Assembly: GCA_018894105.1 (NCBI GenBank)
Contig: CM032128.1
Location: 27,241,299-27,305,298 of the forward strand
Length of the DNA: 64,000 bases
Direction: 5' to 3'
Origin: Jacaranda mimosifolia
Lineage: Eukaryota; Streptophyta; Magnoliopsida; Lamiales; Bignoniaceae
Made by a program: the position numbers and the translations under genes. The notes beneath the pieces are model-generated. The model had not been told where the DNA came from, searched no databases, and saw only the letters and a program-made list of their open reading frames with translations. Position 1 is the first letter of the stretch, and the number at the start of each line of letters is the position of its first letter. Below, one piece after another: positions 36,683-46,660 of this stretch.

Positions 36683-38216
36683 ATGGATAGAACTTCAGGA
36701 TGAACCATGCACTATCCCATCCCCAAACCGCCAATACCCTCATCACCACCCATCTCATCCACTTCCTCCATGCCACCCCCCGTTGCCATACCTCAAAGTA
36801 CCAAAGCAGAAATTGGACTAGACCCCAGCAGATCTCAGATAGTGCAACTTAGTATGGGAGACCTGAAACAACTGGTTTTTTAGATAAGTCAGAGGTTTTG
36901 GGATGAATATGAGCGTGAGCTCGACCCACGATGGCACCTTCTGTTCAAGTGACCCCCGTACCAGTGAACCGACCCTTGTTTCAGGATAGAAGGTCGGGAC
37001 CTTCGCTAGTCGAGGGGCTGCAAAGTTTGAGAATTTTGAGGAGAGAGGAGATGGCATACTCGGACGAGGTCGAAAGTAAGACAACCCATAAGCCAAGTTG
37101 CCCGCCTAATATTTATTGAAGGGAAAAAACGTCATGGGTGGAACCGTTGACATTGAACAAAGAAGATCCCTCACCAAAAAGACCTTGACCCTCGCTCTCG
37201 AGGGAAGAGGTCAAAGAGATCAGTGACCAGGTCAAACAATTGAGTAGAAAGATAGATGAACTCAAGAATAAAGGGACCTCGGCATTACAGAAAAAGAAAT
37301 ATTAGCCAAGTCAGTGGCTTCACATTTTAAACTTTCGAAATTGCCAAAATACGATGGGAGCAAGGACCTGCAGAAATGTGTCACTACTTTTGAGAATATC
37401 ATGAACTTGTATGGACAGTCAGATGACATGAACTCTAGAATCTTTGTGACGACGTTGAGTAAGAGATATCAAAAATGGTTTATGGATCAGGTCTCTGGGA
37501 CGATTGTGTTTTATGACCAACTCATAAAGAAATTTTTGTACCACTTTGCTAGTAATAGGAAGTCTATGAGGTTTGCCATCTATTTGTTCACCATAAAGGT
37601 AGAGGGAAGACGAGACCCTGAGGGGGTTCATAAACAGGTTTAACAACGAAATGCTTAAGGTGTAGGACCTACCTATTGATAAGATCACTAACATCCTTCA
37701 CAGGGCTTAAGAAGGGATCCTTAGCTTCAACTCTTGTTAGGAAACCTCCATAAGACATGGAGCGATTGATAGAGATGGCGCAATGCTATATCCATGAGGA
37801 AGAGATCAACACCATGAAGGACCATGAGTAGACCAAAAATGCTCCTCGAAGATCTGAAAAAGATTAGAGATCTCACAAATCTCGATCTGAAAAATATCAC
37901 CACCGCTCTCTACCTAGGAAGTACAACCATTATGCTCTTCTCAACACCACGAGGTCCCATGTGCTTATGGACATTGAGGGGTCCAAAATATTACAGTGGC
38001 CGAGAAAGATGCCAGATACGTACGTCGGTGATGTGGAACTTGAACAAATATTATCACTTTCACAAAGACCGAGGGCACGACACAGAGGATTACATTCAGC
38101 TAAAGAATGAAGTGAAGAGGCTTATAAGCCAGGGATACTTGAAGGAGTTCATCGCCAAGGAGTCTAGGTTCAAGGGGCAGGAGTCCGAAAGGGATCACAA
38201 GAAGAAGAGAAACTGA
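36683..38216 (+). pseudogene. Gypsy gag, broken
   Basis: Capsid-like sequence is legible at 37314-37643 (FKLSKLPKYDGSKDLQ, then FVTTLSKRYQKWF, DQLIKKFLYHFAS). Near 38040-38160 a stretch reads YYHFHKDRGHDTEDYIQLKN, a form typical of the gag tail in this lineage (C.FHKDHGHDTE.C..LK), here with the first and last Cys replaced by Tyr. Stops separate the pieces. Confidence 0.8.
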
Positions 38217-38413
38217 TCCATATCTCATAGTAGGTCCCATAGCAGAAGAAGAAGGGTAAGGAGATCCCAAATGACCGCGTAGGGGACAACTTGCTATGGC
38301 GATGGGTCATATATATGATGGCAGGAGGGCCAACCTCGGGAGACTCACATAATGCTAGAAAAAAGCATATCAGGACCATTAGGAACTAGGTAAGTCAAAA
38401 GAAAATAAATCAT

Positions 38414-38857
38414 GTGTTGAATATTGCTGACCAGTCCGCAATCACTTTTGATGATAGGGACTCTCAAGGAGTACTTGGTTTGCACAATGACCCCACGGTC
38501 ATCACGATGGACATAGCTGATTTTTCAGTACACAAGGTTTTGGAGGATAATGGGAGCTCGGTGGATATCATATTTTTGAAAGTCTTGAAAAAGATGGAGT
38601 TCACGCTCACTGGGATCACACCAATATACACCCTCTTAATAGGATTTGAAGGGGCCGAGATCACACATGTAGGGACTATTGACCTCCTAGTATCCTTGGG
38701 AGTGGAATCTTGTCGGAGGACACTCATGTTAAAGTTCTTGGTCGTAGATGCCCTATTTGCATATAATGTGGTGTTGGGAAGACCCGGATTGAACCAATTC
38801 CAGGAAATGGTCTCAACTTTTCATTTGAAAATGAAGTTCCCAATAAAAGGGGGATAG
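38414..38857 (+). pseudogene. Gypsy aspartic protease region
   Basis: A 147-codon open stretch contains VHKVLEDNGSSVDIIF. Tat-lineage proteases normally read V..VLVDNGSSADILF with the catalytic Asp in DNGSS, so the Val before DNGSS is changed to Glu. The open stretch ends close to the start of the broken linker to RT. Confidence 0.8.
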
Positions 38858-39242
38858 GATAGGTATACTGCGACCAGAAAGAGGCGAGAGAACGCTACCA
38901 CATGTCTTTAAAAAAGAGGCTCAAAGCAGAGAGTTCGGGGTCGAAGGGAAGAGCTTGGGGTCAAAAGGGAAGAAAGCAATTATCACCTCAGTCAAAGACA
39001 TTGCTAACTTGAACCCTCCAGAGGAGAATAAAAAAAGGTGAGTAGATAAGTGCATAATAGAACAAGCAAGTGGATTCAACGAGATCGAGCTAATGCCAGG
39101 GGACTCGAGCAAGGTGATGAGGATTGAGACCCAAATGACCCCAAAACTGGAACTCTTAACCATTGAATTCTTGAGAAAGAATGCTGATGTTTTCGTTTGA
39201 AAGCCTTCGGATTTTTAAGAGATATATCCTCAGGTGATAGTA

Positions 39243-40435
39243 CACAGGCTGAATGCAGATCCCCAGATAAGACTATCCAATAGAAGAAAAGGGACCACGA
39301 GGCGATGAAAAATTGGATCATAGAAGAGGAAGTTAACAAGCTTTTGGAGGTAAGGTAGGTCGTCGAGATTCAGTTCACAAAATGGCTCTCAAACATCGTG
39401 GTTGTGCCGAAAATAGAAAGAAGCTGGAGAATGTGCATAGACTATTTAGACCTTGAACAAAGCCTACCCAAATGACCCCTACCCCTGTCTCAAATTGACG
39501 TGCTGGTATATTCAACAGCAGGATATGCTCTATTTAGCATCATGGATGCCTTCTAGGGGTATCATCAAATTTTCATGGCAGAAGAGGGTAGAGATAAAAC
39601 AACCTTCGTCACTGAGAAGGGAATATTTTGCTATAATGTCATGCTCTTTGGGGTTAAAGAATGCGGGGCAATGTACAAGAGGCTAGTGAACAAAATATTT
39701 AAGGACTTGATCGGGGTAAGTGTGGAGGTATACCTTGATGATATGTTGGTTAAGAGCTTGAATGAACTCGATCACTTGATGTATTTGAGAGAAGCCTTTA
39801 CTATTATAAGGAAATATAGGATGAAGCTTAAACTGGCAAAGTGTACCTTCGGGGTCAAATGAGGGAAGTTCCTAGAGTACTTGGTCAGTAAACGCGGGAT
39901 ACAAACCAAACTTGAAAAGATCAAAGCAATAACCGACATGAGCTCACCTAAATCAGTGAAGAACGTTTAGAAATTGACAGAAAGGATCGTATCCTTAAAC
40001 CATTTCATTTTGAGGTCGGCGAATAAAAGTCTACCTTTCTTTAAAGTTTTGAAGAACATGAAGAACTTCTAGTAGGATGATGAATGTGAGAAAGCATTTC
40101 AAGATCTCGAGGAATATTTGGCCTTCCCACATTTTTTGGTAAAGCCTATCTTTGGGGAGCCCCTATACTTGTACTTGGCAACCTTACAGCAAGTAGTAAG
40201 CTCAGTGATAGTTTGGGAGGAGAACACAATTCACAAACCAGTGTATTATGTGAGCAAAGTGTTACAAGGAGCTGAAAATAGTTACCTGGAGATCGAGAAG
40301 CTGGCTCTAACTCTTGTGGTGATAGTGAGAAAATTGAAGCCCTATTTCAAATCTCATAGAATTATTATTCTGACTAACCATCCATTGAAACAAGTTCTTG
40401 CTAAGCTGGATGTTTCTAGAAGGATGGTTAAGTAG
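39243..40435 (+). pseudogene. Gypsy reverse transcriptase and adjacent RNase H, broken
   Basis: RT pieces are VVPKIERSWRMCIDY (about 39400), EGRDKTTFVTEKGIFCYNVM, and the active-site motif YLDDMLVKS at about 39730 (both catalytic Asp kept, usual form YVDD). The RNase H attached to RT follows at 40118-40435 (PVYYVSKVLQGAENSYLEIE, HRIIILTNHPLKQVL). Several TAG stops fall where the family has Trp or Gln, for example 39968-39970, 40070-40075 and 40433-40435. Confidence 0.88.
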
Positions 40436-40555
40436 GCAGTAGAACTGGGAGAATTCGAATTGGAGTATCAGAGCAGGAGCCCCATAGAGGCGCAAGATTT
40501 AGTGGACTTTGTGGTCGAGATGGCTGGACAAAACCCCAAGCAGGATAAAGAAACT

Positions 40556-40828
40556 TAGATTATGCATGTCGACGGATCAACCACTTCCCAGATTAGAGGA
40601 GCCAGAATTTTCTTCGAAGGACCTAGGTCCATAAAGCTCAAGTTCGTAGTTAAGTTAGTCTTTGGGGTCACTAACAATGAGGCCGAGTATGAGGCAATGG
40701 TCATAAGGTTGAAGGCAACAAAGCACATGAACATTCAAAAGTTGAATGTCTATACTGATTCGCAGCTTGTGGCGCTTCAAATGGAATGGACATTTGAATT
40801 CTGGAAAAATTTAAGACGAAATACCTGA
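40556..40828 (+). pseudogene. Second RNase H domain of the Gypsy element
   Basis: The stretch reads MHVDGSTTSQIRGARIFFEG, then TNNEAEYEAM, then VYTDSQLVALQ. The Asp (HVDGS), Glu (NEAEYEA) and Asp (TDSQL) of the RNase H catalytic set are all present. A separate RNase H between RT-RNase H and integrase is known from Tat-lineage elements. A TAG at 40556-40558 replaces an expected Trp just before it. Confidence 0.82.
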
Positions 40829-41209
40829 AAAAGGCAAAAGAGCTCAGGATAAGTTTTATATTTTGCCAAGTGCAGCAGATCCCAAGGGAGGAGAATAAGA
40901 GGGCTCACTCTCTAGCCAAGTTTGGCAGTTCAACCAAAGGAACTCAAAACGCGTAAATCATTCTATTAGTGGCTGAACGATTTGAGTTGGAGAGTGATGC
41001 CTCTGAGAAAGAGGCGATAATGCAGACAAAAATGGGAGCAACTTGGAAAGATAACTTGGTTCGATACCTAACAGATGGGATCTTGCCAGAGGATCTAAGA
41101 GAATAGAGAAGGGTAGCTTTCAGGACAAATTAGTTCGCCATGGTTAATGGGGAACTATCTAAGAGGTCCGTTGAGGGGCCATCACTCAAATGCTTAGGAC
41201 CCGAGTTGG

Positions 41210-42260
41210 CTCATTATGTGATGACGAAGATCCATGAAGGGAGTTGCAGAAATCACTTAAAAGGGAGGTCCTTAGCTTTGAAAACCATTTGACAAGGCTA
41301 TTTCTAGCCCACTATGAATTAGGACGCGGCAGCCCTAGTGAAAAAATGTAAGAAATGCCAATTCTATGCTAACCTGACTCATAGACCCGCTGTCCCAATG
41401 GAGCCGATTCCCATATCATCTCTGTTTGACCAATGGGGGATCGACATATTGGGCCATTTCCTACCTGCTAGGGGCCAAAAAAGGTTTATGATAGTGGCGA
41501 TCGAGTATTTCAGTAAATATGTGGAGGCAGAGGTATCAGTTAAGGTCACTGAGAAAGAGGTCATCAACTTTCTTTGGAAAAACATCATATGCAGGTTTGG
41601 GATCCCTAGGGTCTTAATTTCTGATAACAAGACTCAGTTTAATGGAAAAAAGATAACAAGCTAGTGTAAGGAGCTCAAGATTAAGCAACAGTTTACATCT
41701 GCGGGGAACCCAAAGGCGAATGGCCAGACAGAGGTAACTAACCGTGACATCTTGAAAGGCCTCAGAGCTCGCTTAACGGAGGTAAAAAGAGGCTGGGTTG
41801 ATAAACTCCAAGGGGTCCTATAGCACTTTGTAGTACTCCTAAGGCAGCAACTGGTAAGACCCCATGCAGTTTGGTGTACACAGCGGAGGTTCTGATGCCA
41901 ACAGAAATAGGTGAGCCCACCAAGCGGGTGTTAGAGTATGACCTTGAGGTTAATAGTGAAGCAAGGGAGCTCGAGCTAGAGGTGGTTGAAGAAAAGAGAG
42001 ACTGAGTCTATGTCAAAACTCAAGAATACAAAAATACTATGGCAAGGTACTACAACAAAAAAGTCTGGCAGAGGAACTTCCAGGTGGGAGACTAGGTCTT
42101 GAAGAAGGTTGAGGTCTCGAAGCATATGGGAAAGTTAGACCTTACCAGGTAGTCAAGGTCACCAAGCAAAGATCATACAAACTGAAAGATGCTAAGGAGA
42201 AAAAGTTACTGAGGTCATGGAATATGTAGAATCTGAAAAAAAATTATGTTTAAAGATGGG
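41210..42260 (+). pseudogene. Gypsy integrase, broken
   Basis: A partial zinc-binding region ends in CKKCQFYANLTHRP at about 41350. The catalytic core is open at 41338-41664 (DQWGIDILGHF, FMIVAIEYFSKYVEAE, RFGIPRVLISDNKTQF). After a TAG it continues with QQFTSAGNPKANGQTEVTNR, giving the D, D and E residues. Downstream sequence (NKKVWQRNFQVGD) looks like the usual C-terminal part. Several stops break the frame. Confidence 0.85.
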
Positions 42261-42939
42261 GTGAATTTTGTAAAGCCGGTACGTGGCTACTACTCTTTGT
42301 GATGCACATTCAATCATGCGAATCTGATTTTACTAAATTCCAAGAATTTACCCTCTATTTAATATTATTTATGTTTCTTTTTAATATAACAGTTTAATGG
42401 GCCACCAAAGCACAGAAGATCCCAAGTCAATGGGATTAAGATCTTATATAGGATCTGAGCAAGATCCTTATGCCAAGAATATCCCCAGTCAATGGGTTTG
42501 AGATCTAATGTCGGATCTGAGCAAGTTCCTTAACTATAAGAAGATCAAATATATGGTTTCGGGATCTTATATAAGATCAGTGCAAGATCCTTAATTCAAA
42601 GAAGATCCCAAATTAATGGCATTGAGATCTCACGCGGGATCTGAGCAAGATCCTTAACTCCTAGAAGATCCTAAGTCAGTGGAATTAGGATCTAATATGG
42701 TACTATAGAAAAACTCAGGCACCTGTGCAAAAAAGCGAAGAAATTTATATATGAACTCTAACACTTTAGTTGAGTGAAGGAAATTATACTTCATTGAATC
42801 AAAGTTCAGTTACATGGGTTTAGCGGTTCGGGCTCACAATATTGTAGAAATGAATCAAAAAGGGCCCCAAACCCATACAAAAAAAAAGAAGAGAAAAAAC
42901 TACCACTATGAAACTACAAGTCTGCGAGATCAAATCTCG
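42261..42939 (+). repeat. Noncoding spacer with ~60-bp diverged repeats downstream of pol
   Basis: The words 'gaagatccca', 'tgggattaagatct', 'ggatctgagcaagatcctta' recur about five times between 42412 and 42710 with a spacing near 60 bp. This is a degenerate tandem array between integrase and the antisense reading region. Confidence 0.65.
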
Positions 42940-45368
42940 CTATGTTGAACCCCCAGCTCCAGTAGGAGCCTCGGACTGGAGCTCGCCCTCTTCAACTGTA
43001 GGATGAGGGGCCTCTACCTCCTTCTCCAAAACGAGGAAAGCAAATTCATCTTCAGGTTCCTCTTCTTCACCCTCGAGGCCACCAGGGGGATAATCTTTCA
43101 AGTTTGCATCTTTGGTAGGATCTAGCTATTCAAGGTTGAACCCCTCCACGATCCCTCTTAGCTTCTTCAGCTGAACCAGACACTTCAAGACACTTATGTA
43201 GGCATATTCTGCTGCCTTTATCTCCACTATAGATTTAAACATGCCAAACCTCCAAAAGGCTCGAGCTCCATCCAACCTGGTATTCTGGATTAGGTTCTTG
43301 AACTCAGAAGAGTTCTCGAACTCATTGCGACCATTCATGTATCCCTCCTCATAGGACACCTTCTTCTCCGAGGTTAAAAACTTCTTCATTTTTGATAACT
43401 TCTGCTCTAGATTGTTAATCTTTCGATCCTAATCCGCCAATTCCTTTTCGTGTGAGGCAAGCTTACTATCAATAGACTCCTGGATGATTTCAGATTGGCC
43501 TCGAGTTCTTCTTTGGCCATTTTAAGCTCCATGACCTCATTATCCCGGGTCATGAAGCGATTTCTCCAATAGGAACACTGAAAGGTGAGCTAGTGTATAT
43601 AGGTCATTCCCTATAGGAATGATTTAAGTTTAGGAGCAAGTGATGTTCAGAAAGAAGTTCACAAGTATGAAGGGGATAGCGATAAAAGACTTAACTTGCA
43701 TATGGCACGGGTGTCTATGTTCCTCAATCTTGGTGAAGTTCACATGGGCTATAAGGTCTTGATGTCATCAGACATCCTTTGTAGAGCTCAAATGAGGTTT
43801 CTCCAGCGCGAGATCAAAGTACTGTGCTTTAGTTTGTGATATTCCAATTGGGGATCAGAGGTGGGTGTGAAGAGTTATTGGTAAATGTTGTATTGGTAGT
43901 CTTGTAACTCTTACGTGCATCGCTCAGCAAAGCCTTACAGAGCTCAATAATTTCGAGGTCGTAGGGTAAGGTGAGGGCAAGGTTGGGCTCTAATCGCTTC
44001 TTTTTCTCTGAGTGGCTTCCGTCGGAGCCCTTGCCCTTGTTCAATAGCTCGGGGATGGGAACTTTGGGCTCTTGCTCTTAGAGTCGTGTTTGCATTTCTT
44101 CCCCTTGCTCTTGGGAGCATCTTTCGTTGTAAGAGCGACCTCGAGGACTAGCACAGAGACCTTGACTGTAGGGACTTGATTGATTGGTAAGAGCTGATCC
44201 ACCTCTGTCAGTTGAACCAACGCGCTAGGGTGTTGGCTCAGGGTCGAGGCGATAACAGGGGAAGTAGAGACTAACACAAGCCCAGATGATTAAGCTTTCG
44301 CCATCAAGGCTTCCTTCTGCACCTTCATTTTGCTGATTATACAGACATTTTTGCTCGACATAACTGAAACAAAATAAAAAATGAGATATTAGACCTTGAG
44401 CTCAATGACTTAAGTAATAAGAAGATAAGGGAATAAATAACAACAAGAATCGTCTTCGAGGGTTTTGTGAACTTGGATGTTGATTGGTGAGAGGCCAGCG
44501 ATCTTGAGAACCTCCTTTTTCAAGAGCTCGCCAACTTTGTATAAGTGACCAGCCAGGGAATCCACAAAATTCTCACCCTAAGTGACCTCGGTAAACATAG
44601 AGATTTTGGGTTTGTTGTGCATCTAGTCGGACCTGAACCGCCATGCGCAATTGGAAGAAGCTCGGATAAAGAGAAAAAGGTCCTTCCAAGGACCTAGGGA
44701 AGCCCTTTATCTAAAAATTTACACATGGATCGCGCGGTGAGGTAGTAAAACACACGCTTCCTAGTTTAGGTTGAGATTGTTATTAAGGATAAAGACCAGA
44801 AATGTACAAAAGATAGCTCGACCCAGAGGTGAGACATTATGATAAAAAATTAGAGAATCTGTCTTATGGTGTTGGGAATCAGCTGGGTTAGGTAAATATC
44901 TAAGCTAAGGAGGATGTTCTTTATGGGGTTAGGAATCGGGAATCTCAGACCCCTTTCTAGCATGCATACTGAGAAAGTGGCACAACCATTTTGGGTGAGA
45001 TGCAACCAATCCGAATTATTTGGAAAAATAATTTCATATTCATGAGGTATGAAAAACTTGGACTTGAACTCCGAGATTACAAGGGATCCAAAATTTAGGA
45101 CAGTGGCTAGCTATGGGGACATGGAAAAGATGTATTCCACAGTATCCGAATCCTTAGAAGGTTCTCCCCCTGATGCGCAAGGAGAGCCCACTTTGGGCTC
45201 GGGATCTCACAGAGCAATGGAAGATGAGGTCAGGTTCAGGCCCTGGAAAAGAATAATTTGGAGTGAGGTTATATCCTCCGAACCTGAGGAGGGGGAGACA
45301 CTTTCGCCTGATCCCAACTGATTGAGGCTGCGAGTCTTTTCAGAGGAGGAACTCGAGCTAGAGCTCAT
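42940..45368 (-). pseudogene. Antisense extra ORF of the Gypsy element, broken
   Basis: The minus strand is protein-like for about 2.4 kb between pol and the 3' LTR. It starts M at 45366-45368 with a Ser-rich head (MSSSSSSSSEKTR). It continues with FIPHEYEIIFPNNSDWLHLT, LERGLRFPIPNPIKNILLSL and LTQLIPNTIRQIL. A Lys/Ser-rich block (APKSKGKKCKHDSKSKS, about 44060-44110) follows. It ends with a helical part (YEEGYMNGRNEFENSSEFKN, DGARAFWRFGMFKS) and an acidic tail near 42.95 kb. The 'L..GLRFP...F...L......LTPN' pattern is what I recall from plant proteins annotated as retrotransposon gag-like or plant transposon proteins. Extra antisense ORFs are described for the Tat lineage; their function is unknown. 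At least several stops and frameshifts interrupt it. Confidence 0.7.
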
Positions 45369-45628
45369 TATTACTGAAAAACAGACCTATAAAATCAAGA
45401 TCTTAATGGAGGGATAGGGGGCTTAGGTTTGAGGTTTTACTGGGCATGAGGAAGCAATATAGAGTGGGAAATGAAATGAAGTCTTGGGGTAATCCTAGGG
45501 TATTTATAGACGCGGGCGGGATCTTGATCGGATGGTTGGGATAGATTAGCACCTATTTTCAATAGTGTATAGGTTTATTCCCCATAGCAGAGAAATGAAT
45601 TGATACACATAGAAAGTGGAGGAGTCAA

Positions 45629-46152
45629 TGATGGTGGTAAGTAATGAAGATATTGCAAAAGACCACTTTGTCCCTGGGTTTTATCCAAAATGCCCAAATA
45701 GGTCAGGACCCGCGTCCTTTTACCCGAGTCAGGCCATGACTCGGATGAGCCCGACTTGGGTCCGATTCATGACCTGATTTATGGGCCGTTGATCAACCAA
45801 GAATCTGACACACAACAACTTGCCACCTCAAACCGTACAAACAAGGACAGTTTGACACTTATAAAGGGGAAGAAACACATAGTACCAGGTCAAACTATCT
45901 TTACTCACTCTTACTTGGGTTCTTATCCTTACTTTGAGCTCACATCTGATCACCTCAGTACTAGACTAACTTAGGCATTGGAGGGCCTTAATTGAGGACG
46001 ATCTCAACTAGTTTAACGTGCGTTCTTATGATCAGGTCGGAGATTCATAATTACTTGTGCGGATTGAGATCCGGGTCGAGGTCGAGGACCAGAAGGGATA
46101 ATTTTGGGAAGATCGAGTTCGAGGTCTTGGCCTTAGATTTTGAGCCGGATCA
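45629..46152 (+). repeat. 3' LTR of the Gypsy element
   Basis: 524 bp, starting TGATGGTGGTAAGTAATG after a purine-rich tract. It matches the 5' LTR throughout with scattered substitutions, many of them transitions (for example ccgggt/cgggtc blocks). It ends about 500 bp upstream of the second DUF604 start codon, in the same orientation. Confidence 0.93.
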
Positions 46153-46157
46153 TATAC

Positions 46158-46487
46158 CAAATCAAATTCAGCATTTAAAGCCATTCATTTTATTGACTTT
46201 TATCCCCACGCACAGTTCAAAAATTATGCATAATCAATTCATATAATATGTAATATTACCTCAATCTGATTAAATTAATGAAATTTGAATAGATAATAAA
46301 TGCGCCTACAAATAGCCAACTAAAACTTTTTCTTAAAAAATACAAAAACCATCAAATGCATTTATAAATAGCCAATGGGGATAAACTTTTAGTAAAGAAC
46401 ACCTTCTTATATATGTTTCATTTTTGACAGATTTAGTGCACGTCATAGTGGACTTTTGACAATTACAAATCCTGAATACATCTATTC

Positions 46488-46518
<31 letters not shown>

Positions 46519-46660
46519 CCACCCCAAAGCAGTAGCCAGTAAACAATCTCAACAGTAGAAAAGCATTCTTACGAGTGACATCCCCATGAAAGTTCTTGAA
46601 ATTAATCACATTATTCTCAGCATATAATCTTCTTATCCTGCTTTCTTAAACAATCCCAAC
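46158..46660 (+). promoter_or_regulatory. Upstream region of the second DUF604 gene
   Basis: Only about 500 bp remain between the Gypsy TSD and the start codon. The stretch is AT-rich with a CA microsatellite at about 46493-46519. No unambiguous TATA box was singled out. Any distal promoter sequence is now 10 kb away on the far side of the retrotransposon. Confidence 0.4.
46493..46519. repeat. CA dinucleotide microsatellite upstream of the second DUF604 gene
   Basis: About 13 CA repeats lie roughly 140 bp before the start codon. Confidence 0.9.

Larger units (their letters stand above)
36105..46152 (+). mobile_element. Complete Ty3/Gypsy LTR retrotransposon, Tat-like, TSD TATAC
   Basis: Two LTRs (36105-36626 and 45629-46152) begin TGATGGTGGTAA and end in CA. 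Identical 5-bp repeats TATAC flank the element at 36100-36104 and 46153-46157. A primer-binding-type sequence TTGGCACCGTTTGTGGGAA follows the 5' LTR and a purine tract (agaaagtggaggag) precedes the 3' LTR. Internal order is gag, protease, RT, RNase H, a second RNase H, integrase, then a long antisense reading region. Two RNase H domains and an extra antisense ORF between pol and the 3' LTR are features of the plant Tat lineage. All frames are broken, so it is not autonomous now. Confidence 0.92.
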
